From NCBI GenBank assembly GCA_000283635.1, contig HE613569.1:1513501-1577500 (forward strand): a stretch of 64,000 nt of DNA, given 5' to 3'. Source of the stretch: Streptococcus macedonicus ACA-DC 198 (lineage in GTDB: Bacteria > Bacillota > Bacilli > Lactobacillales > Streptococcaceae). Positions 56,542-64,000 of the stretch are shown in pieces (the stretch's first letter is position 1; each line of letters opens with the position of its first letter). A model generated the notes under the pieces. The model was not told where the DNA came from. It searched no databases and was given only the letters and a program-made list of their open reading frames with translations. A program made the position numbers and the translations under genes.

Positions 56542-57744
56542 ACGATTTCCTTAACTTTCAAGTATCTTCTAAAATTAATAAGGCTCCAGACAAAGTTTAC
56601 AAAGACAATAAGACTAGTCACGTAGAAAACCGAACGATATCCCAAATCAGTTGCAATTGCTGACCCAATAAAAGGTCCAATAACTTGTCCCATATTCATA
56701 AACATTTGATTATAGCTAAAAATACGTGAAATTCCCTCGCGTGGTGTGATTTTAGTCAACAATGAATTGATATTCGGCATCAACGCACCTGTACCAAAAC
56801 CATACAAGAAGCGGACAATACCTAATTGTAATGAATTCTGAGCAAGGGCACAAAGCACATACATACTAAAGCTATAAAATAGAGCAATCAAAAGTAATCT
56901 ATGATTACCTATTCTATCACCAATTTTCCCAAGAGTCGAGCTTGAGAGCATACTTGAAAATCCTAGTGCGGACACAATCAAACCAGAGACAAACATCAAG
57001 TTCTCTGTTTGACCAAGATGACGAATATACAAGGTCAAAATTGGGGCAATAGATTGTGCTGATACTTGGATAATCATGCTAGTCACAAAAAGACCAATTA
57101 AAATTTGCTTATTCTTAATTGAGGAGAATAGCTCACGTGTTGATAGAGCTTCTGTCTTAGTAACTGGTTGAAAATCTTCTTTAACAAAAAAAAACGGTCA
57201 TCAGATTACAAATCAATAAAATAAAGCCGACCAAAAGAAAAACTTGACGAATGCCCAAGATTTCAGCAAGAACACCACCCAATAACGGTCCTACCAAACT
57301 ACCACCGATAACACCAGTTGCTAGTGTTCCAAGCGCATAACCTAAACGATTTTTGGGAGCTTGACTGGCAATCAAGGCTGTTGAATTAGGGACATAGCCA
57401 GAAAACAAACCGTTCAAAATACGCAAAACTAATAACCAAAAAACGTTAGGAACAAAGGCTAAACCACCCATGGTAAAAGTCATCACCAAACTCGCTCTTA
57501 CCATCATTAGTTTACGACCATAACGGTCTGCCAAACGTCCCCATACTGGAGCAATAAGAGCCGAAGTTAAAGCTGATAGTGACACCGCTAAACCAGCATA
57601 CCATTCTACCTTATTTTTAGGTGCTCCAAGTTGTTCAATATATAAAGCCATAAAAGGCATGACAAGTGAAAAGCTTGCCCCAGTAAAAAAGTTACCAAGC
57701 CAAGCTACCCGCAAGTTCTGTTTCCAATTAATTTCGCTATTAAT
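56538..57744 (-). pseudogene. pmrA: PmrA-like MFS multidrug exporter with T9 frameshift
   Basis: Two pieces make one 12-helix MFS exporter of the PmrA type. The N-half has WLGNFFTGASFSLVMPFMAL, ALTSALIAPVWGRLADRYGR and CNLMTVFF. The C-half has TSMIIQVSAQSIAPILTLYI, MLSSSTLGKIGDRIGNHRLL and GFGTGALMPNINSLLTKITP. They are separated by a frameshift in a run of nine T's (minus strand, 57186-57194); eight T's would read through to FVKEDFQPVTKTEA. The start codon also looks altered: the expected position after GAGGGTG carries ATT (57744), with TTG 57714 the next start. Either lesion could be reversible. Confidence 0.85.
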
Positions 57745-57860
57745 GATTGTTCACCCTCTTTTCTAAAAAACGTCAATTGATATTATAGCACACTATTAGT
57801 CAAATGAAAAAATTGCTTATATAAATATTTTTATCACTAAAATAAAGGTAAAAACTGATT

Positions 57861-58448
57861 CTATAGTACTTTTAACAATCGTCCAATTTGCTCTTTTAGC
57901 TCTTGAAAATTACCACGATTATCTAGTATTTTATCAGCGTAAGCTTTTTTAGCTTCTGTTGACATCTGACTCGTAATGCGCTTTTGTGCTTCAGAACGCG
58001 TGTAATGATTTCGCATCACTAAACGGTCTAACTGCGTCTTTTCATCAACATAAACTAACCAGACCTCATCAAACCAATCCATATAATCAAGCTCAATCAA
58101 CAGCGGAATATCCATAAAAAAAACTTCCTCTGTCTGGGCTAATTGATTCCGACGATTAGCTAATTCTTGACGAATAATCTCATTTTGCACCCTTGATGAT
58201 TTTGCCATCATCTCTTTATTTCTAAAAATAACTTGTCCTAATTTTTGACGGTCAAGCTCTCCGTTTTCTTGCAGAATATCATTTCCAAGCCATTCAACTA
58301 AAGTTTGATACAACTTACCACCTTTTTCTTGCAATTCATGCACAACCTGGTCCGCATCAATAACCTGATAGCCCTGTTTTCGAATTTCAGCCACAACCGT
58401 TGACTTTCCTGAAGCAATTCCGCCCGTGATTCCAATAATTTTTGTCAT
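57861..58448 (-). CDS. coaE: Dephospho-CoA kinase
   Basis: CoaE phosphorylates dephospho-CoA in the last step of coenzyme A synthesis. From ATG 58448 ([21 protein letters not shown]-loop at 8-15) it has 195 residues with [40 protein letters not shown] and [20 protein letters not shown]. Upstream in-frame ATGs would extend it into mutM and lack family support. Its ATG overlaps the mutM stop (ATGA), so the two are coupled. Confidence 0.95.
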   Translation of the reverse strand: MTKIIGITGGIASGKSTVVAEIRKQGYQVIDADQVVHELQEKGGKLYQTLVEWLGNDILQENGELDRQKLGQVIFRNKEMMAKSSRVQNEIIRQELANRRNQLAQTEEVFFMDIPLLIELDYMDWFDEVWLVYVDEKTQLDRLVMRNHYTRSEAQKRITSQMSTEAKKAYADKILDNRGNFQELKEQIGRLLKVL

Positions 58449-59266
58449 TGTTTTTGACATGCAGGACAAAGATGTGTCCCACGACCTCCTACTTTGATTT
58501 TTTCAATCGGTGTTGCACAACGTGGGCAAGGTTCGCCCGTCTTACCGTAAACTTGCAAAAATTGCTGCATATTGCCATCCTCACCAAAGGCATTATGATA
58601 CGTTCTGATTGTTGTTCCACCTTTAGCAATTCCTAGCTGTAAAATTCGAATAATCTCATCGTGCAACAACGTTTTTTCCAAGTCTGTTAAACTTGAACTA
58701 ATACGCTCTGGATGAATTTTTGCTGCCCAGAGCACCTCATCAACATAAATATTTCCAAGCCCCACAACTAGGGTCTGATCTAAAAGATAAGGCTTGACAA
58801 ACTTTTTAGAAGTTTTCAATTTTCTAGTAAACTCTGATAAGTCAAATGTTTCCTTTGTCGGTTCAGGACCAAGCTTTTTCTTTTGAAAATAAGCTTCTAT
58901 CTGATTTGGATATAACAATTCCATTGTCCCAAACTTACGAACATCTTGATAAACCAACGTTGACCCATCATCAAGTTGAAAAAGAACATGAAAATGTTTG
59001 TTGTAAGGCACCTGTTCTGGAAAAAGCAAATACTTACCTTCCATTCGCAAATGAGAAATAATCACCTGCTTATTCAACATTAATAGTAAATATTTTCCAC
59101 GCCTTCCAATATTCTGAAACGTTTGCCCAACAATCTCAGTCTCAAACGCCACCAAATCTGTTTTGATAATCTTAGGCACACGAACATCAACAGCTACAAT
59201 TTTTCGACCAACAATCAGACTCTCCAAACCACGTCTAACCGTCTCAACCTCAGGCAATTCAGGCAT
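58445..59266 (-). CDS. mutM: Formamidopyrimidine-DNA glycosylase (MutM/Fpg)
   Basis: Fpg removes 8-oxoguanine and formamidopyrimidines from DNA. The start at ATG 59266 gives [20 protein letters not shown], where Pro2 is the catalytic nucleophile and so fixes the start (273 residues). [40 protein letters not shown] and the C-terminal zinc finger ([20 protein letters not shown] ending CPACQKQ) are present. It is coupled to coaE, as in other streptococci. Confidence 0.97.
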   Translation of the reverse strand: MPELPEVETVRRGLESLIVGRKIVAVDVRVPKIIKTDLVAFETEIVGQTFQNIGRRGKYLLLMLNKQVIISHLRMEGKYLLFPEQVPYNKHFHVLFQLDDGSTLVYQDVRKFGTMELLYPNQIEAYFQKKKLGPEPTKETFDLSEFTRKLKTSKKFVKPYLLDQTLVVGLGNIYVDEVLWAAKIHPERISSSLTDLEKTLLHDEIIRILQLGIAKGGTTIRTYHNAFGEDGNMQQFLQVYGKTGEPCPRCATPIEKIKVGGRGTHLCPACQKQ

Positions 59267-59642
59267 AACAATACGATACCAAGCCGTTAAGCGACTCAAA
59301 GAAAAACAGGAATCTTGACGAAGGTGATAAGACACCTAGGAAAGATTATCTTTTTTCAAAGAGTCGTAGGCGGGTTCTAGTCAACCAACCGCTTGGTGCT
59401 CCTTTCTAAACAAAGTTTGAAAATAGGGATGAGACGGAAAATCCTGATTTTCCAGTCGCTTCATCTTTTTTACTAGCTTTTCGCTCGGGTTCAATTGAGA
59501 ACCTCTCGCCTTTCCTTTCTAAACATCATTTCAAGAATAGAGGGACAGCCTTTAATCCGTGTTCAAAGTAACACGAACAAATCCCTCTCCTTTCTAAAAT
59601 TCATTTAATTCTTGATTGAGCATTTCTACGCTTATTATAAAA
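59267..59642 (-). repeat. Three tandem SD-like/hairpin units between era and mutM
   Basis: The minus strand repeats TTTAGAAAGGA at about 59596, 59521 and 59408, each followed by a stem-loop: CGTGTT...AACACG within GAGGGA...TCCCTC; GGTTC...GAACC; GCGGTT...AACCCGC. A further long hairpin (GATGAGACGGAAAATC / GATTTTCCAGTCGCTTCATC, about 59428-59467) lies between the last two units. Two units start short frames, MNFRKERDLFVLL (59563-59604) and MMFRKERREVLN (59491-59529). The third encodes FRKEHQAVG without an ATG. Confidence 0.5.
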
Positions 59643-59671
59643 CAGAGTGCTGCTTTTAAGCAAACACTCTG
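59643..59671 (-). terminator. Terminator of the era operon
   Basis: CAGAGTG-TTTGCTT pairs with AAGCAG-CACTCTG on the minus strand (59643-59671), followed by TTTTAT. Confidence 0.75.
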
Positions 59672-59708
59672 CTTTAGGTTATTTTTGACAAAGCTACCTA
59701 GCCTACGC

Positions 59709-60605
59709 TTAATATTCTTTCTCGTTGTAACCAAAGTCAGCAAGGTCAAGTTTTTTATCACGCCAATTTTTCTTAACTTTAACCCATGTTTCAAGGTAAA
59801 CTTTGTCACCAAGCATGATTTCAATATCACGACGTGCCATTTTACCGATTTTCTTGAGCATTGCCCCTTTCTTACCGATAATAATCCCTTTTTGGCTATC
59901 ACGTTCAACCATAATTGTCGCACGGATATGCACTTTATCCGTTTCAGGGTCACGTTTCATAGACTCAACGATAACCGCAACAGAATGTGGCACTTCTTGT
60001 TCAGTCAATTTCAAGATTTTTTCACGAATCATTTCTGACACCAAGAAACGTTCTGGGTGGTCAGTAATTTGGTCCTCAGGGAAATATTGGAACCCTTCCT
60101 CCAAATTATCTTTCAAAATGTTCATCAATGTTTCAACATTGTTCCCTTGAAGAGCTGAAATTGGCACAATTTCTTTGAAATCCATTTGACTACGGAAATC
60201 ATTAATTTGTTCCAAAAGTTGGTCTGGGTGCACTTTGTCAATCTTATTAATGACTAAGATGACAGGAATTTTAGCAGCCTTCAAGCGCTCGATAATCATA
60301 TCATCACCCTTACCACGCTTTTCATCAGCAGGTACCATAAAAAGGACTGTGTCAACTTCACGAAGAGTACTGTAAGCAGATTCCACCATGAAATCACCTA
60401 GTGCATTTTTCGGTTTATGAATCCCAGGTGTGTCGATAAAAACAATCTGTTCCGTATCCGTCGTGTAAATTCCCATAATTTTATTACGAGTTGTTTGAGC
60501 TTTATCACTCATAATAGCAATTTTTTGCCCCATAACACGATTTAAAAATGTTGATTTTCCAACATTTGGGCGACCTAAAATCGCTACAAAACCTGATTTA
60601 AACAT
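59709..60605 (-). CDS. era: Era GTPase
   Basis: Era binds 16S rRNA and helps 30S assembly. 298 residues: G1 [20 protein letters not shown]2/G3 [21 protein letters not shown]4 [17 protein letters not shown]5 [14 protein letters not shown], and the C-terminal KH domain ([20 protein letters not shown]). It is last in the phoH-ybeY-dgkA-era group of core genes on the minus strand. Confidence 0.97.
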   Translation of the reverse strand: MFKSGFVAILGRPNVGKSTFLNRVMGQKIAIMSDKAQTTRNKIMGIYTTDTEQIVFIDTPGIHKPKNALGDFMVESAYSTLREVDTVLFMVPADEKRGKGDDMIIERLKAAKIPVILVINKIDKVHPDQLLEQINDFRSQMDFKEIVPISALQGNNVETLMNILKDNLEEGFQYFPEDQITDHPERFLVSEMIREKILKLTEQEVPHSVAVIVESMKRDPETDKVHIRATIMVERDSQKGIIIGKKGAMLKKIGKMARRDIEIMLGDKVYLETWVKVKKNWRDKKLDLADFGYNEKEY

Positions 60606-60663
60606 AAGATATAAAGGACGTTAAACGCCCTACTCCTTTCAATTCTCTCTAACTAAGTTTTGG

Positions 60664-61071
60664 CTATTCACCAAAAATCAAGGCAATAATTTTCGGTACA
60701 AAAATAATCAATCCTGTTAAAACAGCATAGCCTGAAATGACTAAAACTGCACCTGCTGCCATATCCTTAGCATTTTTAGCCAACATTGAAAAATGGTAAT
60801 TGCTAGCAAGGTCGACCACATTTTCAATCGCCGAATTAATGATTTCAAACGTGATGACTAAAAAGATTACCAGTAGCAAAAAGAGCCACTCAATCGCTGA
60901 AATTCGAAAAACAGCGCCAGCTATGCTCGCCAAAATAGCTGAAACCATATGCTTGCGCATGTTTCTTTCTTCTTTGAAGGCTGTAATAATACCTGTAATG
61001 GCAAATTCCATACTCGCTACTAACGTGCGATTTTTCCACTTTTTAGGTGAATTATTGTCTCTTGAGTCCAT
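60664..61071 (-). CDS. dgkA: Diacylglycerol/undecaprenol kinase family protein
   Basis: A 135-residue membrane kinase of the DgkA family with three helices: [20 protein letters not shown], the conserved [20 protein letters not shown] with Glu-x-x-Asn-(S/T)-Ala, and [20 protein letters not shown] followed by [10 protein letters not shown]. In Gram-positive bacteria these proteins mostly phosphorylate undecaprenol rather than diacylglycerol. It overlaps ybeY by 20 bases and is co-transcribed with era. Confidence 0.93.
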   Translation of the reverse strand: MDSRDNNSPKKWKNRTLVASMEFAITGIITAFKEERNMRKHMVSAILASIAGAVFRISAIEWLFLLLVIFLVITFEIINSAIENVVDLASNYHFSMLAKNAKDMAAGAVLVISGYAVLTGLIIFVPKIIALIFGE

Positions 61072-61549
61072 AGGCAGTTAAAATCTCTTCCTGTAAGGTA
61101 AACATTTCTTTTTCTTCTTCAGGGGTGTAATGATCATAACCATTGATATGTAAAAAGCCATGTACTGCAAGGAAGCCCATTTCACGTTCAAATGAATGTC
61201 CATATTCTTCTGCTTGTTCATGCGCTTTATCAACCGAAATGAATAATTCACCGATGTAAGCGTCAAATTCATCTAGCATTTCAGCCAGTTCAGGATTTTC
61301 TTCTAAGTCTTCTTGTGAAAATGAAAGACTTGATTCTGGTTTGTATTCTAAGCTGATAACATCTGTTGGACGGTCTGTGTCACGGTATTCCAAGTTCAAC
61401 TCATGACTACGTTCATTTGTCACAAAAGTCACGGCCATTTCTTTATTGTCTTTACCTGTCTTTTCAGCTGCAAATTGTAATAAATCAAGGGTTTGTTTTT
61501 TTATTGCTTCTGAAACTTGACCAGTTTCATCTATCATTTCAACGTACAT
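61052..61549 (-). CDS. ybeY: YbeY endoribonuclease, rRNA maturation factor
   Basis: YbeY takes part in 16S rRNA 3'-end maturation and ribosome quality control. The 165-residue protein has the zinc site [20 protein letters not shown] (HxxxHxxxxxH) and [20 protein letters not shown] plus [10 protein letters not shown]. Core operon order ybeY-dgkA-era is kept. A long acidic insertion ([20 protein letters not shown]) is usual in streptococci. Confidence 0.95.
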   Translation of the reverse strand: MYVEMIDETGQVSEAIKKQTLDLLQFAAEKTGKDNKEMAVTFVTNERSHELNLEYRDTDRPTDVISLEYKPESSLSFSQEDLEENPELAEMLDEFDAYIGELFISVDKAHEQAEEYGHSFEREMGFLAVHGFLHINGYDHYTPEEEKEMFTLQEEILTAYGLKRQ

Positions 61550-61791
61550 ATAAATCTTCTTTCAAACTAATTATATCAGGGCTATTATACCATAATAAAA
61601 TAAAGACTGCTACTGTATGCTTTACAACACTCATTCCCACTATCTCAAGAATTTAGCAGGTCAATTTTTGTCATTTTTTATTTTTTAACTGACAGCAAGA
61701 TTGATTTTCTCATAAAAAAGAAGTAGCTCGGGGTAAAGCTACTTCTTCAAGGAGGAGTGTTAAGGACTAGTTCTCATCAGAAGTCCTATCA
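61550..61791. other. Intergenic stretch with a terminator
   Basis: AAGAAGTAGCT (61718-61728) pairs with AGCTACTTCTT (61737-61747); on the minus strand it is followed by TTTTTT, so it ends the transcript of the GNAT-CBM26 chimera. The rest is AT-rich with no reading frame I trust. Confidence 0.65.
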
Positions 61792-62310
61792 TCATTTCAA
61801 ACCATCTTTGTTATAATTGCCTGATTTTACCAAATCAAAGCCGATACTAGTTGGGAATTGGTTACTAGTACCAGGTTGGCTAAAGATGATTTTAACGTTT
61901 AAATCAAGGTATTCCTCTGGGAGATCAATATAGAAATTACCTTGAGCATCTTTGGTCATGGATTGACCAGGCCACGCACCAAGTGGTATTTGGACTGGAT
62001 TACCATAATAAGCATAGAGATTTGCACTATCCCAACCACCAGGATTATCAAATGAAATACGTGTCATTCCTTTGAAAGCATTTGTCCCTTTTAGGGCAAT
62101 GCCATAGAGACCTAAAGGCGTTTTAAGATAAATGTTTTTAATAGCAGCCTTTGTTTCTTCAAGCGTTTTATTGGCTGGAAAATTCCAGCGCGTATTTTCC
62201 TCGTCTAAAACGTAAGCAAACATCGCCTCCGCATCTGCCAACGTCACAGGGCGCAAGATTAAGCGCTCTGTTTCAAGGATTTGATATTGGCGCAATCTCT
62301 CTGTTATCAC
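61792..62310 (-). CDS. Chimera: N-terminal half of a GNAT acetyltransferase fused to an amylase-type CBM26
   Basis: From GTG 62310 the first 80 or so residues are a GNAT N-acetyltransferase start of the RimJ/RimL type (YQILETERLILRPVTLADAE, ENTRWNFPANKTLEETKAAI, PLGLYGIALK). After TNAFKGM the sequence turns, in frame, into a starch-binding domain of family CBM26 (TRISFDNPGGWDSANLYAYY, GAWPGQSMTKDAQGNFYIDL, NVKIIFSQPGTSNQFPTSIG). This is the C-terminal domain style of secreted S. bovis-type alpha-amylases. The acetyl-CoA-binding half of the GNAT and any secretion signal are absent, so neither activity is expected in its normal place. GTGA overlap with the upstream small gene. It is probably a deletion product, and whether it is functional is open. 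Confidence 0.75.
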   Translation of the reverse strand: MITERLRQYQILETERLILRPVTLADAEAMFAYVLDEENTRWNFPANKTLEETKAAIKNIYLKTPLGLYGIALKGTNAFKGMTRISFDNPGGWDSANLYAYYGNPVQIPLGAWPGQSMTKDAQGNFYIDLPEEYLDLNVKIIFSQPGTSNQFPTSIGFDLVKSGNYNKDGLK

Positions 62311-62537
62311 TTTTTGATTTTCTCCGTTTCGTGCGCTATGATTTTTTGAACACTGTTAGCTAAATAATTGGCGTTTTCTCTCATTTTTGAGAGCGTTTCA
62401 GCTTTATCAGCAATTTCTTGAGACGACACAGCGACTTTTTTCACATCTTCTAGTGTCATCTCGAGGTCATTAGCTTGTTGTGATAGATAATTAGCCAGTT
62501 TACGCAACTCTTCTGCTGAGAATTCGCGAGAGCTCAT
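62307..62537 (-). CDS. Small helical protein of unknown function
   Basis: A 76-residue protein from ATG 62537, with AGGAGGTGG at good spacing. It is all-helical by composition with heptad-like leucines (SAEELRKLANYLSQQANDLE, VAVSSQEIADKAETLSKMRE, NSVQKIIAHETEKIKK). No signal or membrane segment. It is translationally coupled to the GNAT part of the chimera (GTGA at 62307-62310), so it was probably in an operon with the original acetyltransferase. I do not recognise the family. Confidence 0.65.
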   Translation of the reverse strand: MSSREFSAEELRKLANYLSQQANDLEMTLEDVKKVAVSSQEIADKAETLSKMRENANYLANSVQKIIAHETEKIKK

Positions 62538-62701
62538 GACCACCTCCTGCAATCCTGCTATCCGCAGATGATGTTAGCTTTATTGTTATATCAATTAAAA
62601 ATACCATTTTTACATTTCTCAAATTTTTAAACTAACCTCAATTATAGCACGATTTTATGACTATCTTTCATTTTCGTATATCTGAAAATTATTTTTATAA
62701 A

Positions 62702-62727
62702 AAAAGCCAGATTTTAATCTAGCTTTT
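62702..62727. terminator. Terminator of phoH
   Basis: AAAAGCCAGATT (62702-62713) pairs with AATCTAGCTTTT (62716-62727), 11 of 12, directly beyond the phoH stop. Confidence 0.8.
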
Positions 62728-63798
62728 CTAATCACTATTTGCTTCTTTATCACTAGCTGGTTGACCAATGGTTTCATAGCTTGCAAAACCCGATTCAGCC
62801 ACAGCTTCTTCTGACGTGTTTGGAGAATGGCTGCGCTGTTTTGGTTCAGCTTTTTCATAAGCATTGATGATTTCAGCAACAACTGGATGACGAACAACGT
62901 CATTAGCTGAAAAATGAACAAAATCAATCTGTTTAATATGTTGTAATTTTTCAGTCGCATCAATCAACCCAGATTTAACTTTTTTAGGCAAGTCAATCTG
63001 GCTAGTATCACCATTAACAATCATTTTCGAATTGAAACCAAGGCGTGTCAAGAACATCTTCATTTGCATAATTGTCGTATTTTGTGCTTCATCAAGAATA
63101 ACAAAAGCATCATCAAGTGTTCGTCCACGCATATAAGCCAGCGGAGCGATTTCAATAATATCACGTTCCATTAAACGTGTTGTTTGCTCTTTTCCTAAAA
63201 TTTGATAAAGGGCATCATAAACTGGCCGAAGATAAGGGTCAACTTTTTCTTTCAAATCCCCTGGTAAAAAGCCAAGACTTTCACCAGCTTCAACAGCTGG
63301 ACGCGTTAAAATAATACGTTTGACCTGTCCACGTTTGAGAGCAGTCACCGCTAAAGTTACTGCCAAGAAAGTTTTCCCAGTTCCTGCTGGTCCAATTCCA
63401 AAAACCACATCATGTGATTTGACACTATCCACGTAAACTTTTTGTCCTAAAGTTTTAACACGGATAGGCTTTCCAGAATTATCTTTAATAATCTCTTCTT
63501 CGTAAAGTGCAACAAATTTATCAATTGTACCGTTTTGTGCCATGGAAAGAGCTGTCACAACGTCTGATGTATTAACCAGCATACCACGCGAAACCAAAAC
63601 CAAAAGCGCTTGGATAGTCACACGCGCAAGCTCGACACTCTCCTCATCATCTCCCAAAATTTGCACACGCTCAGTTCGTGCATGGATAATAACGTCAAGA
63701 TTATCTTCAATCAGCTTCAAATGACGTTCATTTGATCCAAACAACGCCAATACGTCATCAGGATGATTTAATGTTATCTCAACAGAATACTCTTGCAA
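62728..63798 (-). CDS. phoH: PhoH family ATPase
   Basis: A 356-residue PhoH-like protein. A KH-like N-terminal part (LDVIIHARTERVQILGDDEE) precedes the P-loop ATPase core with Walker A FGIGPAGTGKTFLAVTLAVT, TRPAVEAGESLGFLPGDLKE and Walker B FVILDEAQNTTIMQMKMFLT, then VNGDTSQIDLPKKVKSGLID. PhoH2-type proteins without the PIN domain are linked to RNA metabolism; the gene near ybeY and era in this core cluster supports a link to ribosome or RNA maturation. The C-terminal tail is polar and disordered. Confidence 0.93.
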   Translation of the reverse strand: MQEYSVEITLNHPDDVLALFGSNERHLKLIEDNLDVIIHARTERVQILGDDEESVELARVTIQALLVLVSRGMLVNTSDVVTALSMAQNGTIDKFVALYEEEIIKDNSGKPIRVKTLGQKVYVDSVKSHDVVFGIGPAGTGKTFLAVTLAVTALKRGQVKRIILTRPAVEAGESLGFLPGDLKEKVDPYLRPVYDALYQILGKEQTTRLMERDIIEIAPLAYMRGRTLDDAFVILDEAQNTTIMQMKMFLTRLGFNSKMIVNGDTSQIDLPKKVKSGLIDATEKLQHIKQIDFVHFSANDVVRHPVVAEIINAYEKAEPKQRSHSPNTSEEAVAESGFASYETIGQPASDKEANSD

Positions 63799-63887
63799 AT
63801 AGAGTCCCTCTTTCTTTTGTGTTTGATAAGCCTATTATAGCTTATTTAACGTAAAAAATCACGACTTGCGTAATTTCTTAACTATCT

Positions 63888-64000
63888 TTATTTCAAACCA
63901 TTGCGCTTCAAAATTAAAAGCGGAGCTAAAAGCATTAATACAATACCTAAAAGTAGAAATGTAAGTACAAAGCCCAACCAGTCAATCAAAAAGCCAGTCA
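63888..64000 (-). CDS. C-terminus of a membrane transporter (MFS-like), partial
   Basis: The window edge cuts this gene. The visible end, TGFLIDWLGFVLTFLLLGIV followed by LMLLAPLLILKRNGLK and TAA, is a last membrane helix with a basic tail. The TGFLIDWLGF segment is like the last loop of MFS exporters, but with 37 residues the family is only a guess. Confidence 0.5.
   Translation of the reverse strand, partial: TGFLIDWLGFVLTFLLLGIVLMLLAPLLILKRNGLK

Noticed and set aside
58445..59335. Longer mutM start at 59335
   Set aside because: The catalytic Pro must be residue 2 (MPELPE), which fixes the start at 59266.
59267..59708. CRISPR-like array because of repeated TTTAGAAAGGA
   Set aside because: The repeated core is only about 11 bases, spacing is uneven (about 75 and 113 bases) and there are no cas genes.

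Overview
The window looks like a low-GC chromosome segment of a Streptococcus, most likely from the S. bovis/S. equinus complex (equinus, infantarius, lutetiensis or gallolyticus). This is an inference from gene content and order: VicRKX, a ccpA-pepQ divergent pair, hprK-lgt, ftsY-HAD-HAD-smc-rnc, and phoH-ybeY-dgkA-era-mutM-coaE-pmrA-rpmG-secG-rnr-smpB are typical streptococcal core blocks. A broken pectate lyase and a starch-binding domain fragment fit a plant-polysaccharide-using gut or rumen species.

Layout. 1-5.6 kb: a small membrane protein, bioY with a BirA-like operator, a PC4-like ydbC, a decayed IS30-type element, and two U32 proteins (trhP1/trhP2) for tRNA wobble-uridine hydroxylation. 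5.7-12 kb: a minus-strand envelope and regulation block (YtxH, DUF948, lgt, hprK, PspC, sprT, tex). 12-15 kb: a two-gene permease operon whose terminator hairpin is split by an IS3-type remnant that itself carries a truncated group II intron. 15-27.5 kb: ftsY, two HAD phosphatases, a broken secreted-protein gene, a Nudix gene, smc, rnc and vicXKR. 27.7-30.8 kb: a complete glutamine/polar amino acid ABC transporter operon. 31-39 kb: a TVP38 protein, a tiny membrane protein, a PepSY protein, a two-component system whose kinase is cut by an ISL3-type element, a hypothetical protein and a broken pectate lyase. 39-46.3 kb: T-box-controlled thrS, two glycolipid glycosyltransferases, ccpA and pepQ.

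46.3-51.5 kb is a decay zone: fragments of TetR and MarR regulators, a broken SRPBCC gene, a beta-glucoside PTS fused by deletion to a 6-phospho-beta-glucosidase, and its frameshifted RpiR regulator, with a second identical ISL3 copy next to it. An intact SMR exporter and an intact nitroreductase survive inside it. 53-64 kb returns to core genes, broken only by a pmrA efflux gene with a T9 frameshift and an in-frame chimera of half a GNAT acetyltransferase with an amylase starch-binding domain.

The most interesting items are the GNAT-CBM26 chimera; the ISL3 insertion that may supply a start codon for a truncated kinase; the IS/group II intron nest inside a terminator; a long hairpin just upstream of rnc that RNase III itself might cut; a possible structured RNA at 24.3-24.6 kb; and three tandem SD-like/hairpin units between era and mutM. 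I found no CRISPR array, rRNA, tRNA or convincing new multi-gene defence system.
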